DNA of 64,000 bases from Haemophilus_D parainfluenzae_AD (GCF_001679325.1 NZ_LZMX01000003.1); one strand, 5' to 3'. Positions 1 to 8,228 are shown, counted from the stretch's first letter. Made by a program: numbers and translations. The notes: generated from the sequence alone by a model not told the origin.

Positions 1-1943
1 AGCCATTGGCTGATTTACTTTGGAACGAGCCGAAGAATGATCCTGAAACGGCAGCCGCTGAATTTGTAGATGCTGATAAAGGTGTAACAGACACCAAAGT
101 CGCACTTGATGGCGCTCGCTATATTTTAATGGAGCGTTTTGCTGAAGATGCGGGCTTATTAGCGAAAGTCCGTGATTATTTAGCAAAAAATGCCGTTATT
201 GTATCCAAAGTGATCGAAGGCAAAGAAACGGAAGGCGCAAAATTCCAAGATTATTTCGACCACCAAGAATTATTGAAAAATGTGCCTTCTCACCGTGCAT
301 TAGCCATGTTCCGTGGACGTAATGAGGGCATTTTACAATTAAGCTTAAATGCAGATCCCGATGCAGAAGAGGGAAGTCGTCAAAGTTATTGTGAAGAGAT
401 TATTCGTGATTATTTAGATGTCCGTTTCACGGGGCAGCCTGCAGATAAATGGCGTGAGCAAGTGATTGCGTGGACATGGAAAATCAAAGTTTCGTTGCAT
501 TTAGAAACGGAATTAATGGCAAGTTTACGTGAAAAAGCAGAAGAAGAGGCCATTGATGTTTTTGCTCGAAATCTGACCGCACTTTTAATGGCGGCACCAG
601 CTGGCGCGAAAAGCACTATGGGCTTGGACCCAGGCTTACGTACAGGTGTTAAAGTCGCCGTAGTAGATAACACAGGTAAATTATTAGATACCACCACCAT
701 TTATCCACACACGGGGCGTGAAGCCGAAGCGCAAGTGGCGATTTTCAGCTTAATCCGCAAACATAACGTGGAATTAATTGCCATTGGTAATGGTACGGCT
801 TCTCGTGAAACTGAACGTTTTGCGAAAGAAGTCATTAAAGAAATCAAAGAAAATAAACCACAAACCGTTGTAGTGAGTGAAGCTGGCGCATCGGTTTATT
901 CTGCTTCTGAATTTGCGGCAAATGAATTCCCGAATTTAGATGTCTCTTTACGCGGTGCGGTATCTATCGCCCGTCGTTTACAAGATCCATTGGCGGAATT
1001 AGTAAAAATCGAACCGAAAGCTATTGGTGTAGGGCAATATCAACACGATGTAAACCAAACCCAACTTGCGCGTAAACTTGATGCGGTGGTGGAAGACTGT
1101 GTAAACGCGGTAGGTGTGGATTTGAATACGGCATCCGCGCCGTTACTTGCTCGCGTGGCAGGGATGACGAAAACCTTAGCGCAAAACATTGTGGAATACC
1201 GTGATGAAAATGGTCGTTTTGAAAGCCGTAGCGAATTGAAAAAAGTGCCGCGTTTAGGGCCAAAAGCCTTTGAGCAATGTGCGGGCTTTATGCGTATTGC
1301 AGGTGGGAAAAATCCACTTGATGCTTCAGGTGTCCATCCAGAAGCTTACCCAGTGGTGGAAAAAATCTTGCAAGCGACAGCACAATCTATTCAAGATTTA
1401 ATGGGCAATGCGGGTGTGGTACGTCAGCTTGATGCAAAACAATTCATTGATGAGCAATTTGGTTTACCAACGGTTCAAGATATTTTCAAAGAGTTGGAAA
1501 AACCGGGGCGCGATCCGCGTGGTGAATTTAAAACCGCGGTATTCGCAGAGGGCGTGGAAGAAATCACCGATTTAAAACCAGGTATGATTTTAGAAGGTAC
1601 CGTCACTAATGTGACCAACTTCGGCGCATTTGTGGATATTGGTGTTCACCAAGACGGTTTAGTACACATTTCATCATTAAGCGATAAATTCGTAGAAGAT
1701 CCACATCAAGTGGTGAAAACGGGCGATATCGTAAAAGTGAAAGTCTTGGAAGTGGATGTGCCGCGTAAACGTATTGCATTGACGATGCGATTAGATGAAA
1801 GTGCGGTCAAAAATGACAGCAAATCTGACCGCACTTTAAGCGCAAAACCAAGAAGTAATGCACCTCGTCAAGAGCGTAATCCTAGAGGAAATAGTGCGAT
1901 GGGTAATGCCTTTGCCGATGCGTTGAAAAATTGGAAAAAATAA
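1..1943 (+). CDS. tex: Tex-family transcription accessory protein, 5'-truncated by the window edge
   Basis: The frame is open from the first bases; the first possible start (TTG at 6) is not a real start, so the N-terminus lies outside. The visible 645 residues compare with about 770 for Tex, so roughly 125 are missing. Visible parts: a YqgF/RuvC-like nuclease-fold domain (about 200-340, starting near MGLDPGLRTG), helix-hairpin-helix repeats (about 365-440, near LNTASAPLLARVAGM), and a C-terminal S1 RNA-binding domain (about 545-615, GTVTNVTNFGAFVDIGVHQDG). Tex binds nucleic acid and affects transcription and translation fidelity; its exact role is unclear. The gene carries three USS cores, two forming an inverted pair inside the coding sequence at 1799-1836. 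A terminator follows at 1988-2022. Confidence 0.95.
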   Translation, partial: PLADLLWNEPKNDPETAAAEFVDADKGVTDTKVALDGARYILMERFAEDAGLLAKVRDYLAKNAVIVSKVIEGKETEGAKFQDYFDHQELLKNVPSHRALAMFRGRNEGILQLSLNADPDAEEGSRQSYCEEIIRDYLDVRFTGQPADKWREQVIAWTWKIKVSLHLETELMASLREKAEEEAIDVFARNLTALLMAAPAGAKSTMGLDPGLRTGVKVAVVDNTGKLLDTTTIYPHTGREAEAQVAIFSLIRKHNVELIAIGNGTASRETERFAKEVIKEIKENKPQTVVVSEAGASVYSASEFAANEFPNLDVSLRGAVSIARRLQDPLAELVKIEPKAIGVGQYQHDVNQTQLARKLDAVVEDCVNAVGVDLNTASAPLLARVAGMTKTLAQNIVEYRDENGRFESRSELKKVPRLGPKAFEQCAGFMRIAGGKNPLDASGVHPEAYPVVEKILQATAQSIQDLMGNAGVVRQLDAKQFIDEQFGLPTVQDIFKELEKPGRDPRGEFKTAVFAEGVEEITDLKPGMILEGTVTNVTNFGAFVDIGVHQDGLVHISSLSDKFVEDPHQVVKTGDIVKVKVLEVDVPRKRIALTMRLDESAVKNDSKSDRTLSAKPRSNAPRQERNPRGNSAMGNAFADALKNWKK

Positions 1944-1987
1944 TTTCGTCATTTAGATGAACATTGTGGCCAAATAGGCGTACAATG

Positions 1988-2022
1988 AAGGGGATCTGGT
2001 CAATCATCCAATCCCCTTTTTT
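1988..2022 (+). terminator. Rho-independent terminator after tex
   Basis: Arms AAGGGGAT (1988-1995) and ATCCCCTT (2011-2018) are followed by a T run. It ends tex transcription, 45 bp after the stop codon. The next gene starts at 2046, so it may instead act as an attenuator in a readthrough message. Confidence 0.7.
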
Positions 2023-2045
2023 ATTTCAACGAAAGGAATATTCTT

Positions 2046-2429
2046 ATGGAAAAAGGTATTCTTGGGCCGCATGAAGGCAAGGAGCTGGAATTAATGTTAA
2101 GGGGCGAAAAGCAAGTGGCATTATTCAATCAGGAGCTCGGTATTCCTGACGCCTTTCTCCCTTATCTTGAGCAAGGAATGCTTCATTCAAAAACAGTGCA
2201 ACGTCATATTAATGATGTTTGCTTAACCGATTTTATTGTCTATTTACCCCAATCTCTTGCACTCGCTGAACAAATGGAAGTACTACTTCCTGCAAGCACG
2301 GTGAATGGTTTTGATCCAAAAGTGGAACGTGAAATCGGCCGAATTCTTGGTTACCGAGAAAAAGATATCGAATACTATATTCAGCATTTTCAAGATAATT
2401 TAGAAAAGTATCGGCAGCAGTATAGTTAA
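2046..2429 (+). CDS. Conserved small protein of unknown function (next to tex)
   Basis: 127 residues, soluble, acidic and helical, with no signal peptide or membrane segment. I remember a homologous uncharacterised gene beside tex in H. influenzae (HI_0569), but no function is known to me. An AAAGGAA ribosome-binding site sits 8-9 bases before the ATG. The C-terminus is rich in charged and aromatic residues (about 100-127). A USS core follows the stop at 2442-2450, where the syntenic block ends and the AT-rich accessory patch begins. Confidence 0.8.
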   Translation: MEKGILGPHEGKELELMLRGEKQVALFNQELGIPDAFLPYLEQGMLHSKTVQRHINDVCLTDFIVYLPQSLALAEQMEVLLPASTVNGFDPKVEREIGRILGYREKDIEYYIQHFQDNLEKYRQQYS

Positions 2430-2552
2430 TAGATAAAATAAAAGTGCGGTTGATATTTAAGCAAGATAGGCGTATGTATATGATGAAATCCTTTTAAGGA
2501 TAGAAATAAATATACGAACGATTAGAGTGAATCCTATATTAGGTGAGAGAAG

Positions 2553-3230
2553 ATGATTATCGGAAATCCAGGGATATATGATAGTAAAGGGAATTTTAAT
2601 AGCTTTGCTATTCAAATAGATAAGATTTTAGATACAGATAATTTTTCAGTAAATCTGTGTATTGATATGAATATTTACCCAACTCAATTGGCTTATAATA
2701 AAGCAAGTTATCTTATTGATTATTTTAATCCTAAATTGGAGATCTTCTCCAATATAAATGATGAGTTATTTTATTTGGATGATAGGGATTTAATGATTAA
2801 TTTAATGGCAAAGGGATTTGGGTATATATATGCTATTGAGGAATTAATAAAAGACAATAAAATTGATTATCAAGAGTTTATAGATAATGAAGATATTTTT
2901 TTAGAAAAATTGAATCTAGTTAAACAGAGTGAAGTGGTAAACCCATATTTATGGGAGATAGACTACATGGAGTATGTAAACAAAGGGTTTTATCCTTTTG
3001 TAATAAATAGTTCTAGCGGTTTATCTAAAATAATAGTTGTTTTTAATAAGAATAGAAGTTATGACTTAGATTATATTGAGGATAGATTGTTGCTTTCTAA
3101 TACAAGATCAAGTCAGAGTGTTGGTTTCTTTGATGAACGATTTTGGGGAGTTAAGGTGTCTTGTGTTAAGAGTGATGAGTTAAGCCTAATAATTAATAAG
3201 GTTTACTCTGTGTTGAGTGAGGCTTCTTAA
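2553..3230 (+). CDS. Hypothetical protein, AT-rich accessory gene
   Basis: 225 residues with no family I recognise. It is acidic, rich in Asp, Asn, Ile and Tyr, lacks a signal peptide or transmembrane segment, and is probably cytoplasmic. Codon use is much more AT-rich than in neighbours (many ATA, AAT, TTA), and the gene has no internal USS, both suggesting acquisition by transfer. A GGTGAGAG element precedes the ATG. It lies between a conserved gene and a CDI-immunity-like gene. Size, acidity and company fit an orphan immunity or antitoxin gene, but no motif proves this. Confidence 0.6.
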   Translation: MIIGNPGIYDSKGNFNSFAIQIDKILDTDNFSVNLCIDMNIYPTQLAYNKASYLIDYFNPKLEIFSNINDELFYLDDRDLMINLMAKGFGYIYAIEELIKDNKIDYQEFIDNEDIFLEKLNLVKQSEVVNPYLWEIDYMEYVNKGFYPFVINSSSGLSKIIVVFNKNRSYDLDYIEDRLLLSNTRSSQSVGFFDERFWGVKVSCVKSDELSLIINKVYSVLSEAS

Positions 3231-3252
3231 TAGAATGTAGACTAGGCATATG

Positions 3253-3288
3253 GTGCGGTCAAAAACACAAGCGATTTTGACCGCGCTT
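3253..3288. repeat. Decayed inverted USS pair, left copy of a 36-bp repeat
   Basis: Begins GTGCGGTC and ends CCGCGCTT around a loop, giving a hairpin that could terminate the gene ending at 3230. It matches 3980-4015 at 34 of 36 positions, including the loop, which independent USS pairs would not be expected to share. One arm has lost the exact USS core (CGCGCTT instead of CGCACTT, and GGTGCGGT instead of AAGTGCGGT). Confidence 0.75.
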
Positions 3289-3455
3289 TTGTTTCCAAAG
3301 ATGATTATTCTAAGTAAACCTTATAATTCCACATTCACTTTTCTGTAGAAATATCACTATAGATAGCATAACAAGTCAAAGTGGTAAATTAGGTAATTGT
3401 TTAATGTATACTAGATCTAAAGGAACTAATATTATTGTTACTAAGGTAAATTAAT

Positions 3456-3959
3456 ATGACTAAACCTAAAGCTGCTTTTGTCAGAATTAATAAAGATTTC
3501 TTATTGGTTACCTCTTTTATTAGAGGAATGATTGCGATAACAGATCCAGATCAAGATTTTATTTTTAATGAAGTTGATATTTCTGATTTAGATCTAGGAA
3601 GGTTAATTAAAGAAAAGCTTAATGAAAGTAAAGAAATTTCGTTCGAAGAGTTTCAGGCTATCTTTAATTCTGAAAAAATGAAAGGACTACAAAAAAATCT
3701 CGAAGAAGAGATGAAAAAACGCTATGGATATAAAAATAAAAAATCGATCTATAAGGATATGTCTTTTTTATCTTTAGAACAGGACGCTAGTTTTATAATT
3801 ATAGCGCCACTTCACCAGGATTCTCTTGGTGGGTACTCAGGAATTTCACTTCCTGACAATTCACCATTAGAATTTAAATATGATAAGAGTATTTCGGATG
3901 AAGAATTAGGGAAAGCCATAAGACAAGCCCTGACGTATTGTACGAGTATTTATCGGTAA
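3456..3959 (+). CDS. CDI-immunity-like protein (DUF1436/CdiI type), orphan
   Basis: 167 residues, soluble, no signal peptide. The N-terminal part (about 8-55: a hydrophobic strand, an Arg-Gly-Met turn, Asp-Pro, then LDLGRLIKEKLNES) and the C-terminal part (about 122-165: GGYSGISLP then SDEELGKAIRQALTYC) resemble the DUF1436 family, which includes CDI immunity proteins that neutralise a specific CdiA-CT toxin. This assignment is from pattern memory. No CdiA, CdiB or toxin fragment is nearby, so it would be an orphan. AAGGT lies before the ATG. It is AT-rich with no internal USS, and is flanked by near-identical USS hairpins. Confidence 0.55.
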   Translation: MTKPKAAFVRINKDFLLVTSFIRGMIAITDPDQDFIFNEVDISDLDLGRLIKEKLNESKEISFEEFQAIFNSEKMKGLQKNLEEEMKKRYGYKNKKSIYKDMSFLSLEQDASFIIIAPLHQDSLGGYSGISLPDNSPLEFKYDKSISDEELGKAIRQALTYCTSIYR

Positions 3960-3977
3960 TATATTTCCTCAAAATAA

Positions 3978-4015
3978 AAGTGCGGTCAAAAACACAAGTG
4001 ATTTTGACCGCACTT
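3978..4015. terminator. Inverted USS pair hairpin between the CDI-like gene and glpK
   Basis: AAGTGCGGT (3978-3986) and ACCGCACTT (4007-4015) form a stem of about 12 bp when TCAAAA/TTTTGA are included. It lies between convergent genes (stops at 3959 and 4033) and can act as a terminator both ways. It is the intact partner of the 3253-3288 repeat. Confidence 0.75.
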
Positions 4016-4032
4016 ATTATTAGAAGGAAGAA

Positions 4033-5544
4033 TTATTCCGCGTCTTCTTTTGCCCACTCTAATGAGCGTTTCACCGCTTTTTTCCAACCTTTATAACGAC
4101 GTTCACGTTTTTCTTCGTCATTATCTGGAGTAAAAGTACGTTCTACACGTGCTTTGTCGTGAAGCTCATCTAAATCTTTCCAGAAACCAACGGCAAGACC
4201 TGCAAGGTAAGCTGCACCAAGTGCCGTCACTTCTTTCACCACTGGACGTTCTACGTTCACATCTAAAATATCTGCTTGGAATTGCATTAAGAAGTTATTG
4301 TTGGTTGCGCCACCATCAACACGTAAATATTGTAAGCGTTGACCTGAGTCAGATTGCATTGCTTCTAACACATCACGGGTTTGGTAAGCGATAGATTCAA
4401 GGGTTGCGCGTACAATATGGTTACGGTTAGAACCACGAGAAAGACCGAAAATTGCACCTCGTGCATACGGATCCCAATAAGGTGCACCTAAACCGGTGAA
4501 GGCTGGAACAACATACACACCGTTACTGTCAGGGACTTTTTGTGCGAAGTATTCGGAGTCATAGCTGTCATGAACGATTTTGAGTTCATCACGCAACCAT
4601 TGGATTGAAGCACCTGCGATAAATACCGAACCTTCAAGTGCGTATTCTGGTTCGCCTTTGGCGTTACACGCGATGGTGGTTAATAGGCCATTTTTAGAGG
4701 TAATGGCTTTATCACCGGTGTGAAGCAACATAAAGCAGCCTGTACCATAGGTATTTTTTGCTTGGCCTGCGCGAGTGCATAGATGGCCGTAAAGTGCCGC
4801 TTGTTGGTCACCCGCGATACCGGCAACAGGAATACGCACACCGCCTTTACCCCCGATGTTGGTTTTGCCATACACTTCGGAAGAATTACGCACTTCAGGC
4901 AACATAGAACGTGGAATATTTAATAATTCCAACATTTTGTCATCCCATTTTTTCGTATGGATGTTAAATAACATAGTACGGGATGCGTTGGTGTAATCCG
5001 TTACGTGAACACGACCTTGAGTTAATTTCCATACAAGCCAGGTATCCACGGTACCAAATAGAAGCTCGCCACGTTCCGCTTTTTCGCGTGCGCCTTCTAC
5101 ATTGTCTAAAATCCATTTCACTTTTGTACCGGAGAAATACGGATCCACCACTAAACCCGTGGTGTTGCGGATATACTCTTCGTGACCATCCGCTTTAAGT
5201 TTGTCTGTAATATCTGCGGTACGACGGCATTGCCACACAATTGCGTTATAAACCGGTGTGCCGGTTGCTTTTTCCCACACAATGGTGGTTTCACGTTGGT
5301 TAGTAATACCAATTGCCGCGATTTCGTCAGAGGTAATGCCTGCTTTTGCAACTACTTCGTTTAATGTTGAACTTTGTGTTGCCCAAATTTCCATTGGATT
5401 ATGTTCCACCCAGCCTGCGCGTGGATAAATTTGTGTAAATTCACGTTGGGCGATTTCGACAACATTCGCATTGTGATCTAATAATACTGCACGAGAGCTT
5501 GTGGTACCTTGGTCCAAAGCGATGATGTATTTTTTGTCTGTCAT
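4033..5544 (-). CDS. glpK: Glycerol kinase
   Basis: 503 residues, the normal length for GlpK, which phosphorylates glycerol to glycerol-3-phosphate in the cytoplasm and so traps what GlpF imports. FGGY-kinase features are clear: the N-terminal phosphate-binding segment ALDQGTTSSRA (about 9-19), and GAPYWDPYARG and VDGGATNNNFLMQ in the second domain. The start is the ATG at 5544 (MTDKKYI); the frame runs 37 codons further upstream but that stretch is regulatory DNA with no family similarity. Unlike the glpF-glpK operon of E. coli, the gene is divergent from glpF, sharing a 371-bp control region. Confidence 0.97.
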   Translation of the reverse strand: MTDKKYIIALDQGTTSSRAVLLDHNANVVEIAQREFTQIYPRAGWVEHNPMEIWATQSSTLNEVVAKAGITSDEIAAIGITNQRETTIVWEKATGTPVYNAIVWQCRRTADITDKLKADGHEEYIRNTTGLVVDPYFSGTKVKWILDNVEGAREKAERGELLFGTVDTWLVWKLTQGRVHVTDYTNASRTMLFNIHTKKWDDKMLELLNIPRSMLPEVRNSSEVYGKTNIGGKGGVRIPVAGIAGDQQAALYGHLCTRAGQAKNTYGTGCFMLLHTGDKAITSKNGLLTTIACNAKGEPEYALEGSVFIAGASIQWLRDELKIVHDSYDSEYFAQKVPDSNGVYVVPAFTGLGAPYWDPYARGAIFGLSRGSNRNHIVRATLESIAYQTRDVLEAMQSDSGQRLQYLRVDGGATNNNFLMQFQADILDVNVERPVVKEVTALGAAYLAGLAVGFWKDLDELHDKARVERTFTPDNDEEKRERRYKGWKKAVKRSLEWAKEDAE

Positions 5545-5605
5545 GGTTCTATTCCTTAGAGTGCTTGCACTCTCATTAAATGAATGAAGAAATTTTGAGC
5601 TTAAA

Positions 5606-5653
5606 CGAACAAATTGCGAACCTAACTTAATTGAATTCGAACCTAATTGGAAC
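5606..5653. promoter_or_regulatory. Phased CGAAC repeats upstream of glpK (possible GlpR-type operator)
   Basis: CGAAC occurs at 5606, 5617 and 5638, with a degenerate GGAAC at 5649; start spacings are 11, 21 and 11 bp, close to whole helical turns, so all face the same side of the helix. Two copies extend to CGAACCTAA. E. coli GlpR half-sites also contain a CGAAC-like core, so a GlpR-family repressor is the natural candidate. That link is inference. Confidence 0.4.
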
Positions 5654-5669
5654 AAGCAATGTTGGGTTT

Positions 5670-5685
5670 TGTGATAGGTGTCACA
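5670..5685. promoter_or_regulatory. Perfect-half-site CRP-type operator between glpK and glpF
   Basis: TGTGATAGGTGTCACA has both canonical CRP half-sites (TGTGA-N6-TCACA). It lies 126 bp upstream of glpK and 231 bp upstream of glpF, suggesting catabolite control of glycerol use, as known for glp genes in E. coli. Confidence 0.75.
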
Positions 5686-5733
5686 GATTTCTCCCCGAAA
5701 AAATGTAAACGATTGTGTTAACGCACAAAATAA

Positions 5734-5749
5734 TGTGATCGCTCTCTCA
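5734..5749. promoter_or_regulatory. Second CRP-like site in the glpK/glpF control region
   Basis: TGTGATCGCTCTCTCA matches TGTGA-N6-TCACA at nine of ten half-site positions. It is centred 64 bp from the first site. A TTGTG...CACAA element lies between them at 5713-5728. Confidence 0.5.
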
Positions 5750-5915
5750 TTTTTAGAAAATGGATCGGTTTTATCTATTGAATTAATTGGTAAAAACTAG
5801 ATAATGAAGCCACTCACTTTGAGTATCTCAATATTTGATCAAACAACGAAACGAATTGCAAAACAAGATTTCTTTAATGAAATCATTAAGTTAATCATTA
5901 TTTGGAGATTCTCTT

Positions 5916-6659
5916 ATGAATGCCTATTTTGCAGAATTTTTTGGCACAGCACTCTTAATCCTGTTAGGTAACGGTGTCGTGGCCAACGTATGTTTAAATA
6001 AAACGAAAGGGCAAAGTTCTGGTTGGATTGTGATTACTACCGCGTGGGCATTTGCGGTGTATGTGGCCGTCGTTGTAACAGGTCCTTACAGTGGGGCGCA
6101 TTTAAATCCAGCGGTAACACTTGGTGTGGCAATGAAGGGTGCATTTGCTTGGGAACTGGTACCTGGCTATATTGCGGCACAAGTAGTGGGTGGCATGGTA
6201 GGTGCGTTGTTGGTTTACATTATGTATAAAGATCACTTTGCAGCCACCGAAGAAGAGGGTTTAAAACGCGCTTGTTTCTGTACCGAACCTGCGATTCGTA
6301 ACTATCCAATCAACTTAGTAAACGAAATTGTTGGTACCTTCGTGCTTGTTTTCGTGATTTTCTACCTTGCGGGGGCAAACATCACTTTACCTGGCACGGC
6401 AGAAAGCACGCCAATTGGTTTAGGTTCTATCGGGGCATTACCTGTGGCGATTCTCGTTTGGGCAATTGGTTTGAGCTTAGGTGGAACAACCGGTTATGCG
6501 ATCAATCCAGCTCGAGATCTTGGTCCGCGCTTAACCTTAGGTCTTTTCCTGGGTGGGACATTAAAAACTAAAGCTGACTGGGGATACAGTTGGGTGCCGG
6601 TTGTCGGGCCATTTATCGGGGCGGCTTTAGCAGCAGTATTCTATAATGCGATTATGTAA
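5916..6659 (+). CDS. glpF: Glycerol uptake facilitator (aquaglyceroporin)
   Basis: 247 residues, six membrane segments plus two half-helices, inner membrane. The two NPA boxes of the MIP family are present (AHLNPAVTLG about 67-76 and YAINPARDLGPR about 195-206); Asp after the second NPAR is typical of glycerol facilitators rather than water channels. It lets glycerol diffuse in for GlpK. A TTTGGAG ribosome-binding site precedes the ATG. It is somewhat shorter than E. coli GlpF (281), mainly in the C-terminal tail. Slightly closer to some propanediol-type MIP proteins is possible, but divergence from glpK supports glycerol. Confidence 0.93.
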   Translation: MNAYFAEFFGTALLILLGNGVVANVCLNKTKGQSSGWIVITTAWAFAVYVAVVVTGPYSGAHLNPAVTLGVAMKGAFAWELVPGYIAAQVVGGMVGALLVYIMYKDHFAATEEEGLKRACFCTEPAIRNYPINLVNEIVGTFVLVFVIFYLAGANITLPGTAESTPIGLGSIGALPVAILVWAIGLSLGGTTGYAINPARDLGPRLTLGLFLGGTLKTKADWGYSWVPVVGPFIGAALAAVFYNAIM

Positions 6660-6672
6660 TTTATTCAAATAG

Positions 6673-6716
6673 AAAGAGCGGTCAAAATTCATGATGTTTT
6701 TTGACCGCTCTTTTTA
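6673..6716. terminator. Bidirectional terminator between glpF and the ABC ATPase gene
   Basis: AAGAGCGGTCAAAA and TTTTGACCGCTCTT form a long stem with A/T runs on both sides, between convergent genes. The arms look like a USS pair with one substitution each (AAGAGCGGT), so the hairpin was kept while uptake identity was lost. Confidence 0.8.
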
Positions 6717-6731
6717 TATTTAGAGGTTTGA

Positions 6732-7502
6732 TTAAATACAATAATCTTCGAATTCCATTGGCATTTTAGCTTGCAATAAGAATTGTTTGGTGCGCTCTTG
6801 CTGTGGATGACTGAAGAATTCAGCCGCGGTATTTTGTTCAACTACCTGACCATTTTCCATGAGAATCACGCGCTCTGCCACATCTTTGGCAAAATTCAAT
6901 TCATGGGTGACGATAATCATTGTCCAACCTTCTTGCGCGAGCATTTTGAGTGCTTGTAACACTTCACCGACGAGTTCAGGGTCAAGAGCGGAAGTAGGCT
7001 CATCTAACAAGATAATATCGGGTTTAACGGCTAAAGCACGGGCGATCCCGACACGTTGCTGTTGACCACCAGAAAGTTGAGAGGGATATAAATCCGCTTT
7101 TGCTTTTAAACCAACTTTTTCCAATAATGCTAAGGCTTTTTCACGCGCAATCTCTTTCGCTTGTTTTTGCACAACTACCATGCCTTCCATCACATTTTCA
7201 AGTGCTGTGCGGTGAGGAAAGAGATTGTATTGTTGGAATACCATTGAAGAACGACGACGCAATTTTAGTTCATCGGCTTTGCTGATCTTCTTGCTGAAAT
7301 CAATGGTTAAGCTTCCATCAGTAAATGCTAATACTCCTTTTTCCGGACGTTCGAGCAAATTTAAACAGCGTAAAAAAGTCGTCTTGCCTGAACCTGATGG
7401 ACCCAGAATGGCAACCACTTCACCTTTATTAATTTCAAAATCAATGCCTTTTAATACATGGTGGCCATTAAAACTTTTCTGAATATTCGTGACTTTTAAC
7501 AT
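6732..7502 (-). CDS. Polar amino-acid (cystine-type) ABC transporter ATPase
   Basis: 256 residues. Walker A GPSGSGKTT (about 34-42), Q-loop QQYNLF, signature LSGGQQQR (about 143-150), Walker B IILLDEP and the switch His in VTHE are all present. It is the cytoplasmic motor of the three-gene importer (binding protein 8212, permease 7512), TcyN/YecC-like and probably for cystine. The gene is last in the operon, nine bases after the permease stop. Cystine specificity is inferred from family resemblance and the following cysteine genes. Confidence 0.92.
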   Translation of the reverse strand: MLKVTNIQKSFNGHHVLKGIDFEINKGEVVAILGPSGSGKTTFLRCLNLLERPEKGVLAFTDGSLTIDFSKKISKADELKLRRRSSMVFQQYNLFPHRTALENVMEGMVVVQKQAKEIAREKALALLEKVGLKAKADLYPSQLSGGQQQRVGIARALAVKPDIILLDEPTSALDPELVGEVLQALKMLAQEGWTMIIVTHELNFAKDVAERVILMENGQVVEQNTAAEFFSHPQQERTKQFLLQAKMPMEFEDYCI

Positions 7503-7511
7503 AAACAGTCC

Positions 7512-8228
7512 TTATAAATGGCGAGAAAGGCGTTTTTCTAAACGGGTTTGTCCCATCGACAGCACAAAACAGAATACCCAATAAATGAGAGCCGCTTCAC
7601 TATAAATTAAAATAAATTCGTAGTTTTCGGCGGTGATGTTTTGCGCCACACGGAATAGTTCCGCAATCCAAACGAGTGAAGCAAGGGATGTATCTTTCAC
7701 TGTGCTAATGAAGGTATTTGATAGCGAAGGGACGGAAATACGTAACGCTTGCGGCATAATGGTACGCACGAAAGCTTGTGTGTAATTCATGCCTATCGCA
7801 TAAGAGGCTTCCCATTGACCTTTAGGAATCGCAAGAATGGAGGCCCTCACCGTTTCTGCTGCATAAGCACCAATGTTAATGGAGAACGCAATAATCGCGG
7901 TTGGAAAAGGTTCTAGCTTAATGCCAACTTCAGGTAAACCATAGAAAATAATGAAGATCTGCACCAACATTGGCGTGCCACGAATAATTGAAATATAAGT
8001 GCGACAAATGCCCTGCAGTATTTTGGTCATTAAATTGGGATGTGGCAATGTGCAAATCACAGCCACGATAACCGCAATGAATAAACCGCAAAAGAAGGAA
8101 ATGACCGCAAGGGGGATCGTATATAAAATTGCCCCTTCCATCATAGGCCAAAACGAGCTGATTACATAATCAGCTCGTTCTGCGGTCATAAATGGAAGGC
8201 TGGCTAACCAATTATTGAGTAATGTCAT
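7512..8228 (-). CDS. Cystine-type ABC transporter permease
   Basis: 238 residues from the ATG at 8228; a TTG two codons earlier is also in frame. HisM/TcyL-type inner-membrane permease, about five membrane segments; the cytoplasmic EAA loop is seen near GQWEASYAIGMNYTQAFV (about 135-152). The start overlaps the end of the binding-protein gene by 17 bases, implying coupled translation. Resembles H. influenzae HI_1079 from memory. Confidence 0.9.
   Translation of the reverse strand: MTLLNNWLASLPFMTAERADYVISSFWPMMEGAILYTIPLAVISFFCGLFIAVIVAVICTLPHPNLMTKILQGICRTYISIIRGTPMLVQIFIIFYGLPEVGIKLEPFPTAIIAFSINIGAYAAETVRASILAIPKGQWEASYAIGMNYTQAFVRTIMPQALRISVPSLSNTFISTVKDTSLASLVWIAELFRVAQNITAENYEFILIYSEAALIYWVFCFVLSMGQTRLEKRLSRHL

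Noticed and set aside
5545..5655. 37-codon N-terminal extension of glpK
   Set aside because: Family similarity begins at MTDKKYI, and the stretch consists of CGAAC repeats and other control elements.
7930..8151. Antisense ORFs in other frames of real genes (here in the permease gene)
   Set aside because: They lie wholly inside well-supported genes, have no family signal, and lack ribosome-binding sites.
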